Shown piece by piece: positions 16,698 through 26,005 of a stretch of DNA of 64,000 nucleotides. Positions within the stretch are counted from its first letter, which is position 1. Every line of letters begins with the position of its first letter. Origin of the DNA: S5-327 sp965116015 (GTDB lineage: Bacteria > Chloroflexota > Dehalococcoidia > Lucifugimonadales > Australimonadaceae); contig OZ220477.1 in NCBI GenBank assembly GCA_965116015.1, positions 1,612,001 through 1,676,000 of the forward strand, read 5' to 3'. The position numbers and the translations under genes were made by a program. The notes below the pieces were generated by a model. It did not search any database. It was not told the DNA's origin and saw nothing but the letters and a program-made list of their open reading frames with translations.

Positions 16698-18551
16698 ATG
16701 CCCAACCGGTGGATAGGGAACGCGTTCATCTATCTGATTATCTTCGTGGCGGTCATCGCCATTTTCTTCACGCTGTTCAGCCCGGGGGATTCCGGGACGG
16801 AGACCGATCTGACCACGATTCTCAACCAGGCTGAGAGCGGTCAGCTGACGAAAATCGTCGTCGATGGGGATCGCTTGGTTGCTACGCCGCGACAGAATCC
16901 GAACAACGTGCTTACTGCAACCAAGGAGCCGGGGTCGAGCATCTTCGCGATTCTCGAAGCGGCGAACATCAATCCGGTCGAGCAGGGCATTCTTGTGGAG
17001 GTGAAGCAGTCGAGCGGGTTGGGGAACCTTGTGGGGATTCTCATTCAGTTTCTGCCGCTCATCTTCTTTGGGGTGATTCTGCTGTTTATGATGCGTCAGG
17101 CGCAGGGGGCGAACAATCAGGCGCTGGGTTTCGGGAGGAGCCGCGCCCGGATGTTCACGGGGAATCGCCCGACTGTCACGTTTGGGGACGTGGCTGGGGT
17201 GGAGGAGTCGAAGGAGGAGCTTCAGGAGGTGGTGGAGTTCCTGAAGTATCCGGAGCGGTTCCTGGCGTTGGGGGCGCACATTCCCAAGGGGGTGCTTATG
17301 GTGGGGCCGCCGGGGACGGGCAAGACGCTGCTTAGCCGGGCGGTTGCCGGGGAGGCGGGCGTGCCGTTCTTCTCGATCAGCGGCTCTGAGTTTGTGGAGA
17401 TGTTCGTGGGGGTGGGGGCCTCGCGGGTGCGGGATCTGTTCGATCAGGCGAAGCGCAACGCGCCGGCGATTGTCTTCGTCGACGAGATCGACGCGGTTGG
17501 GCGGCATCGCGGGGCAGGGCTCGGCGGGGGGCACGATGAGCGCGAGCAGACGCTGAATCAGATTCTGGTGGAGATGGACGGGTTCGATACGAGCACGAAC
17601 GTTATTGTGATTGCGGCGACGAACCGGCCGGACATTCTGGATCCGGCGCTCTTGCGGCCCGGACGGTTCGACCGACGGGTGGTGCTCGATCAGCCGGACA
17701 TCAATGGGCGCGTCGCCATTCTGAAGGTGCATTCGAGCGGGAAGCCGCTTGGGGACGAGGTGGATCTTGAGCGGCTTGCGCGGCAGACGCCGGGGTTCAG
17801 CGGAGCGGATCTGGCGAATCTGGTGAACGAGGCGGCGCTCCTCGCGGCGCGGCGTCAGAAGAAATTCATTGGGATGGCGGAGCTTCTGGAGTCTGTTGAC
17901 AGGGTTACGATGGGCCCGGAGCGGCGCACGCGGGTTATCACGCAGCATGAGAAGGAGATAGTCGCCTATCACGAGGGGGGGCATGCTCTGGTGGGTCATC
18001 TGCTGCCTCATGCCGATCCTGTGCAGAAGATATCGGTGATTTCGCGGGGGATGGCGGCTGGTTATACGAAGTCGCTGCCGGAAGAGGATCGGATGTTCTA
18101 CACGCGCCCGCAGTTGATGGACCGCATCGCTATGGCGCTGGGGGGGCGGGTCGCGGAGGAGATTACGTTTGGCGAGGTAACGACGGGGGCGAGCAACGAT
18201 CTGGAGCAGGTGACGCAGATTGCGCGGGCGATGGTTACGCGCTACGGGATGAGCGAGAATCTGCTGCCGCGGACGTTCGGGAAGCGCGAGGATATGATTT
18301 TTCTGGGGCGGGAGATTGCCGAGCAGCGGGATTATTCCGAGAAGGTGGCGCAGGAGATCGACGACGAGGTGCAGAGCATTGTGGTGGAGGCGTATCACAC
18401 CGCCAAGCGTCTGCTTTTGGAGCAATATCCGAAGCTGGCGCAGGTGGCGCGCTATCTTATGCTGCACGAGACGGTCGAGGGCCCGGACTTGGATCGACTG
18501 TTCGCCTCGGAGGCTCCGCCGCTCGACGGGGCCGTCCCTGCGAGCGCGTAG
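16698..18551 (+). CDS. ftsH: ATP-dependent zinc metalloprotease FtsH
   Basis: 617 residues. Two membrane segments (about 9-27 and 112-132) flank a periplasmic loop. The AAA+ domain has Walker A GPPGTGKT (203-210), Walker B IVFVDEID and the second region of homology (PALLRPGRFDR). The M41 zinc site is HEGGH (425-429), a Gly variant of the usual HEAGH, with the later Asp ligand in the ASNDLEQ region. FtsH degrades misfolded membrane proteins and regulatory substrates. It is monocistronic and divergent from greA, across 170 bp. Confidence 0.97.
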   Translation: MPNRWIGNAFIYLIIFVAVIAIFFTLFSPGDSGTETDLTTILNQAESGQLTKIVVDGDRLVATPRQNPNNVLTATKEPGSSIFAILEAANINPVEQGILVEVKQSSGLGNLVGILIQFLPLIFFGVILLFMMRQAQGANNQALGFGRSRARMFTGNRPTVTFGDVAGVEESKEELQEVVEFLKYPERFLALGAHIPKGVLMVGPPGTGKTLLSRAVAGEAGVPFFSISGSEFVEMFVGVGASRVRDLFDQAKRNAPAIVFVDEIDAVGRHRGAGLGGGHDEREQTLNQILVEMDGFDTSTNVIVIAATNRPDILDPALLRPGRFDRRVVLDQPDINGRVAILKVHSSGKPLGDEVDLERLARQTPGFSGADLANLVNEAALLAARRQKKFIGMAELLESVDRVTMGPERRTRVITQHEKEIVAYHEGGHALVGHLLPHADPVQKISVISRGMAAGYTKSLPEEDRMFYTRPQLMDRIAMALGGRVAEEITFGEVTTGASNDLEQVTQIARAMVTRYGMSENLLPRTFGKREDMIFLGREIAEQRDYSEKVAQEIDDEVQSIVVEAYHTAKRLLLEQYPKLAQVARYLMLHETVEGPDLDRLFASEAPPLDGAVPASA

Positions 18552-18976
18552 GGGCGGCGCGGCTGTCTTCCCTGTAGGACTCAGCGAGAACAGGATGCAG
18601 CGAGGGCAGTAGGCCGTCCCCTCCGCCAGCGTTGTAGGGGGGAGGGCGTCCTAGCGTCGGTCTGAGCGCTGATAGGCGCAGTTCCGCGCTGGTTTTTCAT
18701 AGGATGACGAGGAGCCGTTCATGTGCGGGGTCGCATACGGCGTTCTCTCGGACGCGCAGTGCGGGAGGCCAGCGGCAGGGGACCAAGCGCGCGCTGCGGA
18801 GTCGCGGCGCGCTCTCGGAACGCAAGATAGGGAGAGGCGCACGGGCGGCAGCGGGCGGGCGCGGGAGGATGCGGAAGCGCACACGGCGCCGACGGATCCC
18901 GGGGCATCACTCTGAGCTGCTCGGGCGGCAGCCAGACCAGCTGCAAGGGAGTCCTGAAGCGCGGCGCTTTACCGCT
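18552..18976. other. Gene-poor region, 425 bp
   Basis: Lies between convergent ftsH and the propeller lipoprotein gene. Plus- and minus-strand frames here are arginine-rich shadows without ribosome-binding sites. An imperfect inverted repeat of G/C runs near 18610-18650 (ccgtcccctccg / ggggggagggcg) could act as a bidirectional terminator, but there is no T-run. Nothing else is seen. Confidence 0.45.
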
Positions 18977-20029
18977 TTACCAGTCGGGGGCTGCGGCTTT
19001 GTGGTCGCGGGCGTTGACCTGGAGGGGTTCGGCTTCTTCGGCGTCGGCATCGAGCGTCATTATTCGGGATACGCCGTCCTGAATCACCTGGTAGACGAGG
19101 CTGCCGCCGGGACCCCATTCAACTGCTACTTCGCGCTCATCGCTGGTCTCGGTGAGGGGGGTCAGCTCTCTGCCGTCGGCGGATGTGCTGAAGATGTCGA
19201 GGTCGCCGTTGCGGTCGGACAGGAACGCGATGCGTTCGCCGGAAGCGGACCAGGAAGGGGCGTAGTCGGCGTAGGTGTTGTCGGTCACCTGGGCGGCGGC
19301 TCCTACAGGCCCTTCGGGGCCGACGGCGACGACAAAGATGTCTTCGTCGCCGTCGCGGCGTGAGACGAAAGCGAGCTGCGCGCCGTCAGGCGACCAGACA
19401 GGCGAGTAATCGTCTGAGCCGGAGAGCTGAACGCGGTCGACAGTGTCTGGGTTCCGCAGGACGATGCCTATGGACTCGCCGGTTTCGTTGAGCGTTGCGA
19501 AGGCGATCCAGTTTCCTTGGGGCGACCATGCGGGGTTGGTTTCGCCGTGATCGGTGAGCATAAGGCGGTCGGGGACGAGGTTGGAGAGGGAGAGCCAGTA
19601 GAGGGCTGGGTTGCCGTCGTTTGTTTCGGAGACGTAGGCGATGCGGGAGCTATCGGGCGACCATACGACTTGAGATTCGTTGACGTCGGTGTTGGTGGCG
19701 CGGATGAACGCGGAGCCGTCGGCGACGGCGATGTAGATTTCGACGTTGCCGTCGCGGTTGGAGAGGAAGGCGATCATCTGGCCGCTAGGCGACCACACGG
19801 GGTCGAAGTCGTCGGCGTTCTGGCCGGCCTCGTCGCTGGTGATGATGCGGCGGTCTTCGCCTTCGGCAGTCGCCACGACGATGTCGCGATTTCCGGGTTC
19901 GCCGATGGCGTAGACGACGTAGCCGGGCGTGTCGAGGAGGCCGCAGCCGGAGAGCGCTATGGCGAGGATGGCGGCGGCGAGGATCAGCAGTCGATGTGGG
20001 CGGGGGGTAGTGTTCACGTGGAGGCGCAT
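18977..20029 (-). CDS. TolB-like beta-propeller lipoprotein
   Basis: 350 residues. A signal peptide with lipobox LALSGC (Cys29) predicts a lipid-anchored extracytoplasmic protein. The rest is a run of PD40/WD40-like repeats, each with the WSPDG...IAF.S.RDG pattern (for example WSPSGQMIAFLSNRDGNVEI, WSPDGAQLAFVSRRDGDEDI, WSASGERIAFLSDRNGDLDI), six or seven blades. Such proteins resemble the TolB propeller but lack its N-terminal domain and there are no tol/pal genes here. It may bind a peptide, polysaccharide or enzyme partner at the cell surface. Confidence 0.88.
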   Translation of the reverse strand: MRLHVNTTPRPHRLLILAAAILAIALSGCGLLDTPGYVVYAIGEPGNRDIVVATAEGEDRRIITSDEAGQNADDFDPVWSPSGQMIAFLSNRDGNVEIYIAVADGSAFIRATNTDVNESQVVWSPDSSRIAYVSETNDGNPALYWLSLSNLVPDRLMLTDHGETNPAWSPQGNWIAFATLNETGESIGIVLRNPDTVDRVQLSGSDDYSPVWSPDGAQLAFVSRRDGDEDIFVVAVGPEGPVGAAAQVTDNTYADYAPSWSASGERIAFLSDRNGDLDIFSTSADGRELTPLTETSDEREVAVEWGPGGSLVYQVIQDGVSRIMTLDADAEEAEPLQVNARDHKAAAPDW

Positions 20030-20120
20030 CTCAGAGTTCCGTCCTACGGTAGCAGGGTTTCGCTGTAAAGACTATGCAATTCGGGGCGAGTGTGCGGCTA
20101 TTCCGAACGGTTGGAGGTCG

Positions 20121-20504
20121 TCAGAACGGCAGCCACGGCGGGTCTGGTCCTTCGCGCCCGCGGGGATGAGAGCGGGGGGACGCCAAGCCGTACCCGAGCC
20201 CTCCAAGCGCGCCGATGACGAGCCCGCCCACGACGATGGAGGGGGGCAGCCAGACCGGAGGGTCGCGGAATTCGTCGATGCAGTTGAGGGGGATGTCGGC
20301 GCCTGCTTCGGATCGGCGGATGGCCTCGGCGCAGCGTTCGACTTCGCTGACGAAGATGGATTGCACGAAGAGGGCGGGGACGGCGGAGAGGGCGGCGCCT
20401 GCTATGCCGATGAGGGCTGCGAACGCCACTCCGCGGTAGAACCTGCGTCCGAGGCTTAGCGGACGGGCATCCGCGCTCTGCAGGCGCACGGCGGGGTTGT
20501 CCAT
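20121..20504 (-). CDS. Small membrane protein of unknown function
   Basis: 127 residues from the ATG at 20504 within a TGATG overlap with the upstream gene (a GTG at 20507 is also possible). Two membrane segments are visible (FAALIGIAGAALSAVPALFV and PPSIVVGGLVIGALGGLGYG), separated by an extracytoplasmic loop with two cysteines (VERCAEAI and PLNCIDEF) that could form a disulfide. I do not recognise a family. Coupling to the HEAT-repeat protein suggests co-expression. Confidence 0.6.
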   Translation of the reverse strand: MDNPAVRLQSADARPLSLGRRFYRGVAFAALIGIAGAALSAVPALFVQSIFVSEVERCAEAIRRSEAGADIPLNCIDEFRDPPVWLPPSIVVGGLVIGALGGLGYGLASPRSHPRGREGPDPPWLPF

Positions 20505-21265
20505 CACGAGCCGAGCACCCGTGCGCGCTGGGCAGGCTGAAGCTTGCCTGAGGCCAGTTCGAGCAGGAGGCGCGGGGCGCTTTCGCGGCGCTCTTCGAGG
20601 AATTCGACGACGCGGTCGGCTTGCAGGCGGGTGGCCTCGAGGAGCATTGCGCCAGCGCCGCGCTGCACTTCCTCGTGGTTATCGTTCACTACGATCGCGG
20701 CGACATCGAGGGCGTCGGTGATGAATCGGCCTTCGCGCACAAGCGGGCCGAACGCCGCGACGGCGGCGCGGCGCTTGGAGGGATTCGGCGAGTTCGCCCA
20801 TTCCCGCATTGTTTTGACGAGCGAGGGTTTGGCGGCGAGGGAAGGGCTGAGGCAACTGGCGCCAAGCGCATCCGCCGCCTGGGGGGAGGCGAGCGTCTCG
20901 CCCCAGGGGGCGATGCGCTCGAAGTCGGCGCCGGTTATGAGTCGGGCGAGCGCGCCAACGATCTGTGCGCCGACGAGCGCTTCTTCCAGTTTCCTTGATC
21001 GGAGGAGTTCGTCGGCGATGGCGAGCGTTGTGGGGAGTCCGCGAGAGCGGAGCTTACGCACGAGGTCGAGGCCGATCTTGTGGACGTCGGCGGGGCGGAC
21101 GCCGTAGCAGGGGACGTCGCGTCCGGCGTCCTTGCACAGCTGGAGGGCGACGTTGCTGTTTCCGGCGCTCTGGAGCTGACGGCGCGCTTCGGACGTTGCG
21201 CTGGCAACGAAGTCGGCGTCGACCGGCGGCGCGGCGGATGGTCGTTGTTGGCGTCTGTTCGTCAT
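20504..21265 (-). CDS. HEAT-like repeat protein, AlkD/DNA alkylation repair family
   Basis: 253 residues, mostly helical pairs in the style of AlkD (DNA alkylation repair) proteins: CYGVRPADVHKIGLDLVRKL near the start, then ANSPNPSKRRAAVAAFGPLV and VNDNHEEVQRGAGAMLLEAT, which match the family's helix pattern (W.......RRAA). AlkD removes positively charged alkylated bases by a HEAT scaffold without base flipping. Whether this member keeps the catalytic Trp/Asp residues cannot be judged by eye; WANSPNPSKRR retains the Trp. A structural role is possible. Confidence 0.7.
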   Translation of the reverse strand: MTNRRQQRPSAAPPVDADFVASATSEARRQLQSAGNSNVALQLCKDAGRDVPCYGVRPADVHKIGLDLVRKLRSRGLPTTLAIADELLRSRKLEEALVGAQIVGALARLITGADFERIAPWGETLASPQAADALGASCLSPSLAAKPSLVKTMREWANSPNPSKRRAAVAAFGPLVREGRFITDALDVAAIVVNDNHEEVQRGAGAMLLEATRLQADRVVEFLEERRESAPRLLLELASGKLQPAQRARVLGS

Positions 21266-21517
21266 CTGACGCGGGACTCGGGTCCGGCTGCTCTATTGTA
21301 ACGGAACGCGCAGGGGGCGTTCTGTCGCCCTCCGGGGGCCTCTCTGGGGCGTCTTCTGGGGGCTCGCATCTTGGGCGAGTTCGCGGCTTTTCGCTAGCCG
21401 ACGCGGGAACCCGAATCTCCTCTCTCGCGAGGGGGGGCTTCTCGGGTTGCGCCGATGGGACTGAAACAGCGAACTCTACGGGCGGAGGCGCATGCGCCTG
21501 TGGGCGGAGAAGCAGCT

Positions 21518-22810
21518 CTACCAGGCGGCGGTCTGCAGGGTTTTGATTTTCTCGTCGCGGAGCCAGTCCTCGTGCGGCTTGAGGAGGATGTCGCCGGCGC
21601 GGATGTAGTAGACGGAGCCGTCGCTGGCGGCGCGAGGCTCGTCGCCGTCTTGCAGGGCGACGGCCTCTTTCAGGAGGCGGCGGCGCGATTTGATGATGCC
21701 GATGTCTGTTGTGCCGAGATGTTCCTTGTTGCGGGGGGTGACGGGGCCCATTCCCTCTTGCACGGAGAAATCCTGCTCGCCGGTGCCGGTGATGCCGGTG
21801 AAGGTGAGTCTCTTCTGGTAGTCGCGGCTGATGAGGTAGTCGTTGGCTTTGTTGCGGAGGGGCCAGTGGTCGGGGCCGGGGAGGGCTGCGGCGTGGAGGC
21901 CGGAGCCGTTTCGCCAAGCTTCGATGTCGTTCGCGAGGAGAGGGCGCGTGAGGTTCCAGACGAAGGTCCAGCGCATATTGTGGAAGTCGTCGATGGGGAC
22001 GAACGCGTGGAAGAACTTCTGGGAAGGGGCTGACGGGGGCATCGTGTAGAAGGGGAGCAGGAAGAGGTTGTAGCGCCAGTAGAACTCGCCCTCTCCGGTG
22101 TCGCGTCGGGCGCCGGCGACGACGCCGTAGTCGGTGTCTTCGGCGAAGAATTTGGGATGCTGGTCGCGGGCGTGGTACTTGTCGCGAAGGTTCTGTGAGC
22201 GTTGCCACTGCTCGCGCCAAGCGTCGGTCATATGGTAGGCGTCGAGGGAGGCGTGGAGGAAGTTGGAGTGCGCGGAGTCGATGCCGCCCTCGATCGCCTG
22301 CGCGTAGTTGGTCTGCTGCCAGTTCCAGGAGGCGAAACGGTGAGTGTCGGGGACGCGGAGGCACTCGAAATCGGGCATCTCGGGAGCGAGCTGAGGCGGC
22401 CCCATATAGGTCCACAGGATGCCGGCGCGCTCTTCTACGGGGTAGGCGGTGATTTTGATTTTGTCTTTGTAGGAGCTCTCTTCGGTTTCGGTGGGCATAT
22501 CGACGCAGTTGCCGTTGATGTCGAATTTCCAGCCGTGGTAGGTGCATCGGAGGCCGCATTCTTCGTTGCGGCCGAAGAAGAGGTCGGCCCAGCGGTGAGG
22601 GCAGTTGCGCTGCACAAGGCCTACCGAGCCGTCGGCGATGCGGAAGGCGAGGAGCTCCTCGCCCATAAGGCGGACGCGGACGGGCTCGCCGTCGGGTTCG
22701 GGGAGGTCTTCGGAGAGCCTGAAGGGGATCCAGTAGCGGCGGATGTAGTCGCCCATAACTGTGCCGGGGCCGATTTCGCAGAGCTTGCGGTTTTCGTCTA
22801 CTGAGAGCAT
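21518..22810 (-). CDS. Rieske non-heme iron oxygenase, large subunit (second copy)
   Basis: 430 residues. Rieske ligands Cys70-x-His72 (NCPHRWADL) and Cys89-x2-His92 (CTYHGW). The iron site Asp178-x2-His181-x4-His186 (DSAHSNFLH) is intact. Sequence features such as EEWLRDEKIKTLQ at the C-terminus and GTVMGDYIRRYW at the N-terminus resemble phthalate 4,5-dioxygenase-like oxygenases. It is about the same length as the copy at 3647-4951 but clearly diverged from it. The downstream reductase is missing. Substrate unknown; the neighbouring alcohol dehydrogenase could act on its product. Confidence 0.93.
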   Translation of the reverse strand: MLSVDENRKLCEIGPGTVMGDYIRRYWIPFRLSEDLPEPDGEPVRVRLMGEELLAFRIADGSVGLVQRNCPHRWADLFFGRNEECGLRCTYHGWKFDINGNCVDMPTETEESSYKDKIKITAYPVEERAGILWTYMGPPQLAPEMPDFECLRVPDTHRFASWNWQQTNYAQAIEGGIDSAHSNFLHASLDAYHMTDAWREQWQRSQNLRDKYHARDQHPKFFAEDTDYGVVAGARRDTGEGEFYWRYNLFLLPFYTMPPSAPSQKFFHAFVPIDDFHNMRWTFVWNLTRPLLANDIEAWRNGSGLHAAALPGPDHWPLRNKANDYLISRDYQKRLTFTGITGTGEQDFSVQEGMGPVTPRNKEHLGTTDIGIIKSRRRLLKEAVALQDGDEPRAASDGSVYYIRAGDILLKPHEDWLRDEKIKTLQTAAW

Positions 22811-22882
22811 TGCATCACCTCATCTGGCGGCTTGGGCGCCTCATGGCGCGTTGCAGGGCGTATCGGGCAGCCTGGGAGGATG

Positions 22883-24004
22883 TTACTCCCAGGGCAGGAT
22901 AGACACGTGGATGGCGTCTTCGATCCCGTCGCCGGCGACGGCGCGGATGGCGGTGTGGACGTCGACGAGGCCGAAGGTGTGGGTGCGCATAATTTCGAGA
23001 GGGAATCGTCGGGAGGCGATCTGGCGCAGCGCGAGCTCGACAGCTTCAAAGCTGTGGCCGCGGGCGCTCGCAAGGGTCATATATTTGCGGGTGAGCCGCC
23101 CAATGGGGAAATCGGGGAAGAGGGGGGCTTCGGCTTGCGCGACCATTCGTCCGCCCTTGCGCTTCGTGGCTTCGATGGCGAGCAGGGTGGGGGCGGGGCC
23201 TGAGTGGGAGGTGCAATCGACGACGACGTCGACGCCGGCCTCGGGGCCGCCGCCGGTGATTTCCTTGATGCGCGTCAGCGGGTCGTCGACGTCGATATCG
23301 ATCGTGTGGTCGGCGCCGAGCGTCCGGGCGACCTCGAGCCGTTTGGCGTCGTTCTTGCCTTTGCCGGTGACGATGATGCAGTCGGCGCCGGCCTGCTTGG
23401 AAGCGACGACGCAGGCGAGGCCTTGCTGTCCTGGTCCCTGGATGAGGACGCTCTTGCCGTAGCCGACCTGCCCTTCGATGAGGGCCCACTGTACGCCGTT
23501 GCCCATTGGGAGGGCCATAGCGGCCTCTTCGGCGCTGAGGCCGGCTGGGACTTTGTGAATCGGGGCGTTCGGCGGCACGTAGAGGTATTGCGCGTACCCG
23601 CCCCAGAGCGAGGGGGCGACGGAGACGGGCGTGGATCCGTAGCGGATGGCGGCGGGGTTCGCCGAGGCGTCGGTGGCGAAGCAGTGGCGGTATTCGCCGA
23701 CGCGGCAGAATTCGCAGCGTCCGCAGGGGAGGTACTCCTCGAGGGCGACGAAGTCGCCTTCTTTGACTCCCCAGCGTTCGCCGAAGACGCGGCCTACTTT
23801 TTCGAGGTAGCCAACGTTCTCGTGGCCCATAATGACGGGGCCGCCCTTCATCTCGCGCTCGTAGCCTCCGACGTCGCTGCCGCACACTCCGGCGGCCTCG
23901 ACTTTGAGGAGGGCGGCGTCGATGGGGATCTCGGGCAGCTCAATCTCCATCCGTTCCGTCTGGTTGATTCCGATCTTGGCTGCAACGACTGCGGCGCTTG
24001 TCAT
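22883..24004 (-). CDS. Zinc-dependent medium-chain alcohol dehydrogenase
   Basis: 373 residues. Catalytic zinc ligands Cys41 (AGVCGSDVGG) and His61-Glu62 (MGHENVGYL) and the structural zinc lobe Cys94, Cys97, Cys100, Cys108 (CGRCEFCRVGEYRHC) are all present. A Rossmann region follows (VLIQGPGQQGLACVVASKQA). Such enzymes oxidise alcohols or polyols with NAD(P)+. Located 72 bp upstream of the Rieske oxygenase in the same direction, so probably in one operon for breakdown of a ring or alcohol compound. Confidence 0.93.
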   Translation of the reverse strand: MTSAAVVAAKIGINQTERMEIELPEIPIDAALLKVEAAGVCGSDVGGYEREMKGGPVIMGHENVGYLEKVGRVFGERWGVKEGDFVALEEYLPCGRCEFCRVGEYRHCFATDASANPAAIRYGSTPVSVAPSLWGGYAQYLYVPPNAPIHKVPAGLSAEEAAMALPMGNGVQWALIEGQVGYGKSVLIQGPGQQGLACVVASKQAGADCIIVTGKGKNDAKRLEVARTLGADHTIDIDVDDPLTRIKEITGGGPEAGVDVVVDCTSHSGPAPTLLAIEATKRKGGRMVAQAEAPLFPDFPIGRLTRKYMTLASARGHSFEAVELALRQIASRRFPLEIMRTHTFGLVDVHTAIRAVAGDGIEDAIHVSILPWE

Positions 24005-24247
24005 AGCGGAGGCGCTCCTCTCTCGTTCTCGTCTCGTTCTCGTTCGCTCTCTTTACACTACACTCTTTCGCTCTAGGCGCGGCCTGCGCGTCGGGCTCAC
24101 ATTATGACTGCGGCGGCGCAATGGTCAAATGGACGCTTGATTCGGGAGTTTCGGGGGCAAGAGCGCTTGTCGCTCAGGCGTCCGTCTCCTTACACTTCAG
24201 GCAGTGCAGGAGAACGCCGGAGAGACTCCTGACGCAAGGGACACGCC

Positions 24248-26002
24248 ATGACATTGCAACGTCACGCGACTATCGCCAAGCCTGCGACTCCTCGCGACGC
24301 TCCGAATCTGCGCGACTACGAAGCAGCGCGGGAGTCGTTCGACTGGGGGAGCGTGGAGCGCGAAATCGACTGGCTCCCGGGCGGGGGGCTGAATCTTGCC
24401 TACGAGGCCATCGACCGCCACGTTGTCCACGGGGCCGGCTCCAGGACGGCGATGATTTGGGAGGGCAAGAACGGGGAGAAGGAGACTTACTCTTACGACG
24501 ATATGCGGCGCGAGAGCAACCGGTTCGCGAACGCGCTGACGGCGCTCGGGGTCGCCAAGGGCGAACGCGTGTTCACGTTTATGGAGCGCATTCCGGAGAT
24601 CTATTTCACTGTGTTCGGCACGCTGAAGGCGGGATGCGTGATCGGGCCGCTGTTCTCAGCGTTCGGCCCGGACCCGGTGCGCGACCGGCTGGAGAACAGC
24701 GGGGCGCGCACGCTTGTAACCCAGCCGGAGCTCCGCAAGAAGATTGCGTCGATTCTTCCGCAGCTGCCTGCCCTCGAGCACATCATTGTGGTGAACAAGA
24801 ACGGGCGCTCCGCCGAGCCGTTCGCCGAGGGGGATCTGGACTACTATGCGCTGATGGGCGCCGCGTCCGACGAGTACGGGCCGATCGCGACTACTCGCGA
24901 CGACTATTCAATCATGCACTACACGTCGGGGACGACGGGCAAGCCGAAGGGGGCGGTGCACCGGCATAACGCGGTGATTCAGCATTACCTCACCGGCAAG
25001 TGGTGTCTTGATCTGCGCGCGGACGATGTCTACTGGTGCACTGCCGACCCTGGATGGGTTACGGGCACGTCGTACGGGATGTCGGCTCCGTGGACGAACG
25101 GCGTGACGCAGGTTATCTACGAGGGGGGGTTCAGCGCGCGGAAGTGGTATGAGATTCTGCAGGATTACAAGGTAACGGTGTGGTACACGGCGCCCACCGC
25201 CATCCGGATGCTGATGAAGTCCGGCGCGGAGCTGCCGAAGGGTTATAATCTAAGCAGCCTGCGGTTTGCAGCGTCGGTTGGGGAGCCGCTCAATCCTGAG
25301 GCTGTGGAATGGGGGGTGGAGGCTATTGGCTTGCCGTTCCACGATAATTGGTGGCAGACGGAGACAGGGGCGATTATGATTGCGAACTACGCTTCACTCG
25401 ATATACGTCCTGGCTCGATGGGCAAGCCGCTACCGGGGATCGAGCCGGGCATCGTCGACGCTGAAGGGAACGAGAAGGCTGTTGGAGAAGAGGGAAATCT
25501 CGCAGTGCGCACCCCCTGGCCTTCTATGTTTCAGACGTACTGGGAGCAGCAGGAGCGGTACGATTCGCGGTTCGTGAGCGGATGGTATCTCACTGGCGAT
25601 GAAGCGGTGAAAGACGCCGACGGCTACTACTGGTTCATTGGGCGGTCTGACGACGTCATCAACACTGCGGGGCACTTGGTGGGGCCCTTTGAGGTGGAGT
25701 CGGCGCTTATAGAGCATCCGGCGGTGGCTGAGGCGGGGGTTATCGGGAAGCCGGATGCGCTCGCGATGGAGGTGGTGAAGGCGTTCGTATCGCTGAAGGA
25801 GGGGTATGAGCCGTCGGACGCGCTGCGGCGAGAGTTGATGGGTTTCGCGCGGGACAAGCTTGCCGCTGCGGTGGCGCCTCGGGAGATCGAGATTATCTCG
25901 AGCTTGCCGAAGACGCGCAGCGGCAAGATTATGCGCCGCCTGTTGAAGGCTCGGGAGCTTGGGCTCGACGAGGGGGACATTTCTACTCTTGAAGAAGACT
26001 AG
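24248..26002 (+). CDS. acsA: Acetyl-CoA synthetase (AMP-forming)
   Basis: 584 residues. Motif A3 YTSGTTGKPKG (225-235), PGWVTGTSYG, the A5-like NWWQTETGA and the C-terminal TRSGKIMRR with its adenylation lysine are present. This is the shorter AcsA-type form, which lacks part of the N-terminal extension of E. coli Acs. It activates acetate (or propionate) with CoA and ATP. It heads the tight plus-strand set with the RNase H-like gene (start 4 bp after its stop) and a 2-hydroxyacid dehydrogenase. Confidence 0.95.
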   Translation: MTLQRHATIAKPATPRDAPNLRDYEAARESFDWGSVEREIDWLPGGGLNLAYEAIDRHVVHGAGSRTAMIWEGKNGEKETYSYDDMRRESNRFANALTALGVAKGERVFTFMERIPEIYFTVFGTLKAGCVIGPLFSAFGPDPVRDRLENSGARTLVTQPELRKKIASILPQLPALEHIIVVNKNGRSAEPFAEGDLDYYALMGAASDEYGPIATTRDDYSIMHYTSGTTGKPKGAVHRHNAVIQHYLTGKWCLDLRADDVYWCTADPGWVTGTSYGMSAPWTNGVTQVIYEGGFSARKWYEILQDYKVTVWYTAPTAIRMLMKSGAELPKGYNLSSLRFAASVGEPLNPEAVEWGVEAIGLPFHDNWWQTETGAIMIANYASLDIRPGSMGKPLPGIEPGIVDAEGNEKAVGEEGNLAVRTPWPSMFQTYWEQQERYDSRFVSGWYLTGDEAVKDADGYYWFIGRSDDVINTAGHLVGPFEVESALIEHPAVAEAGVIGKPDALAMEVVKAFVSLKEGYEPSDALRRELMGFARDKLAAAVAPREIEIISSLPKTRSGKIMRRLLKARELGLDEGDISTLEED

Positions 26003-26005
26003 CCG

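Noticed and set aside
16689..18467. 592-residue minus-strand frame opposite ftsH
   Set aside because: Antisense shadow of an intact FtsH; basic low-complexity composition, no ribosome-binding site.
24040..24075. Stretch resembling a sequencing adapter (ctacactctttc)
   Set aside because: Only 12 bases match; it lies at a plausible promoter of the minus-strand alcohol dehydrogenase and is not at a contig end.
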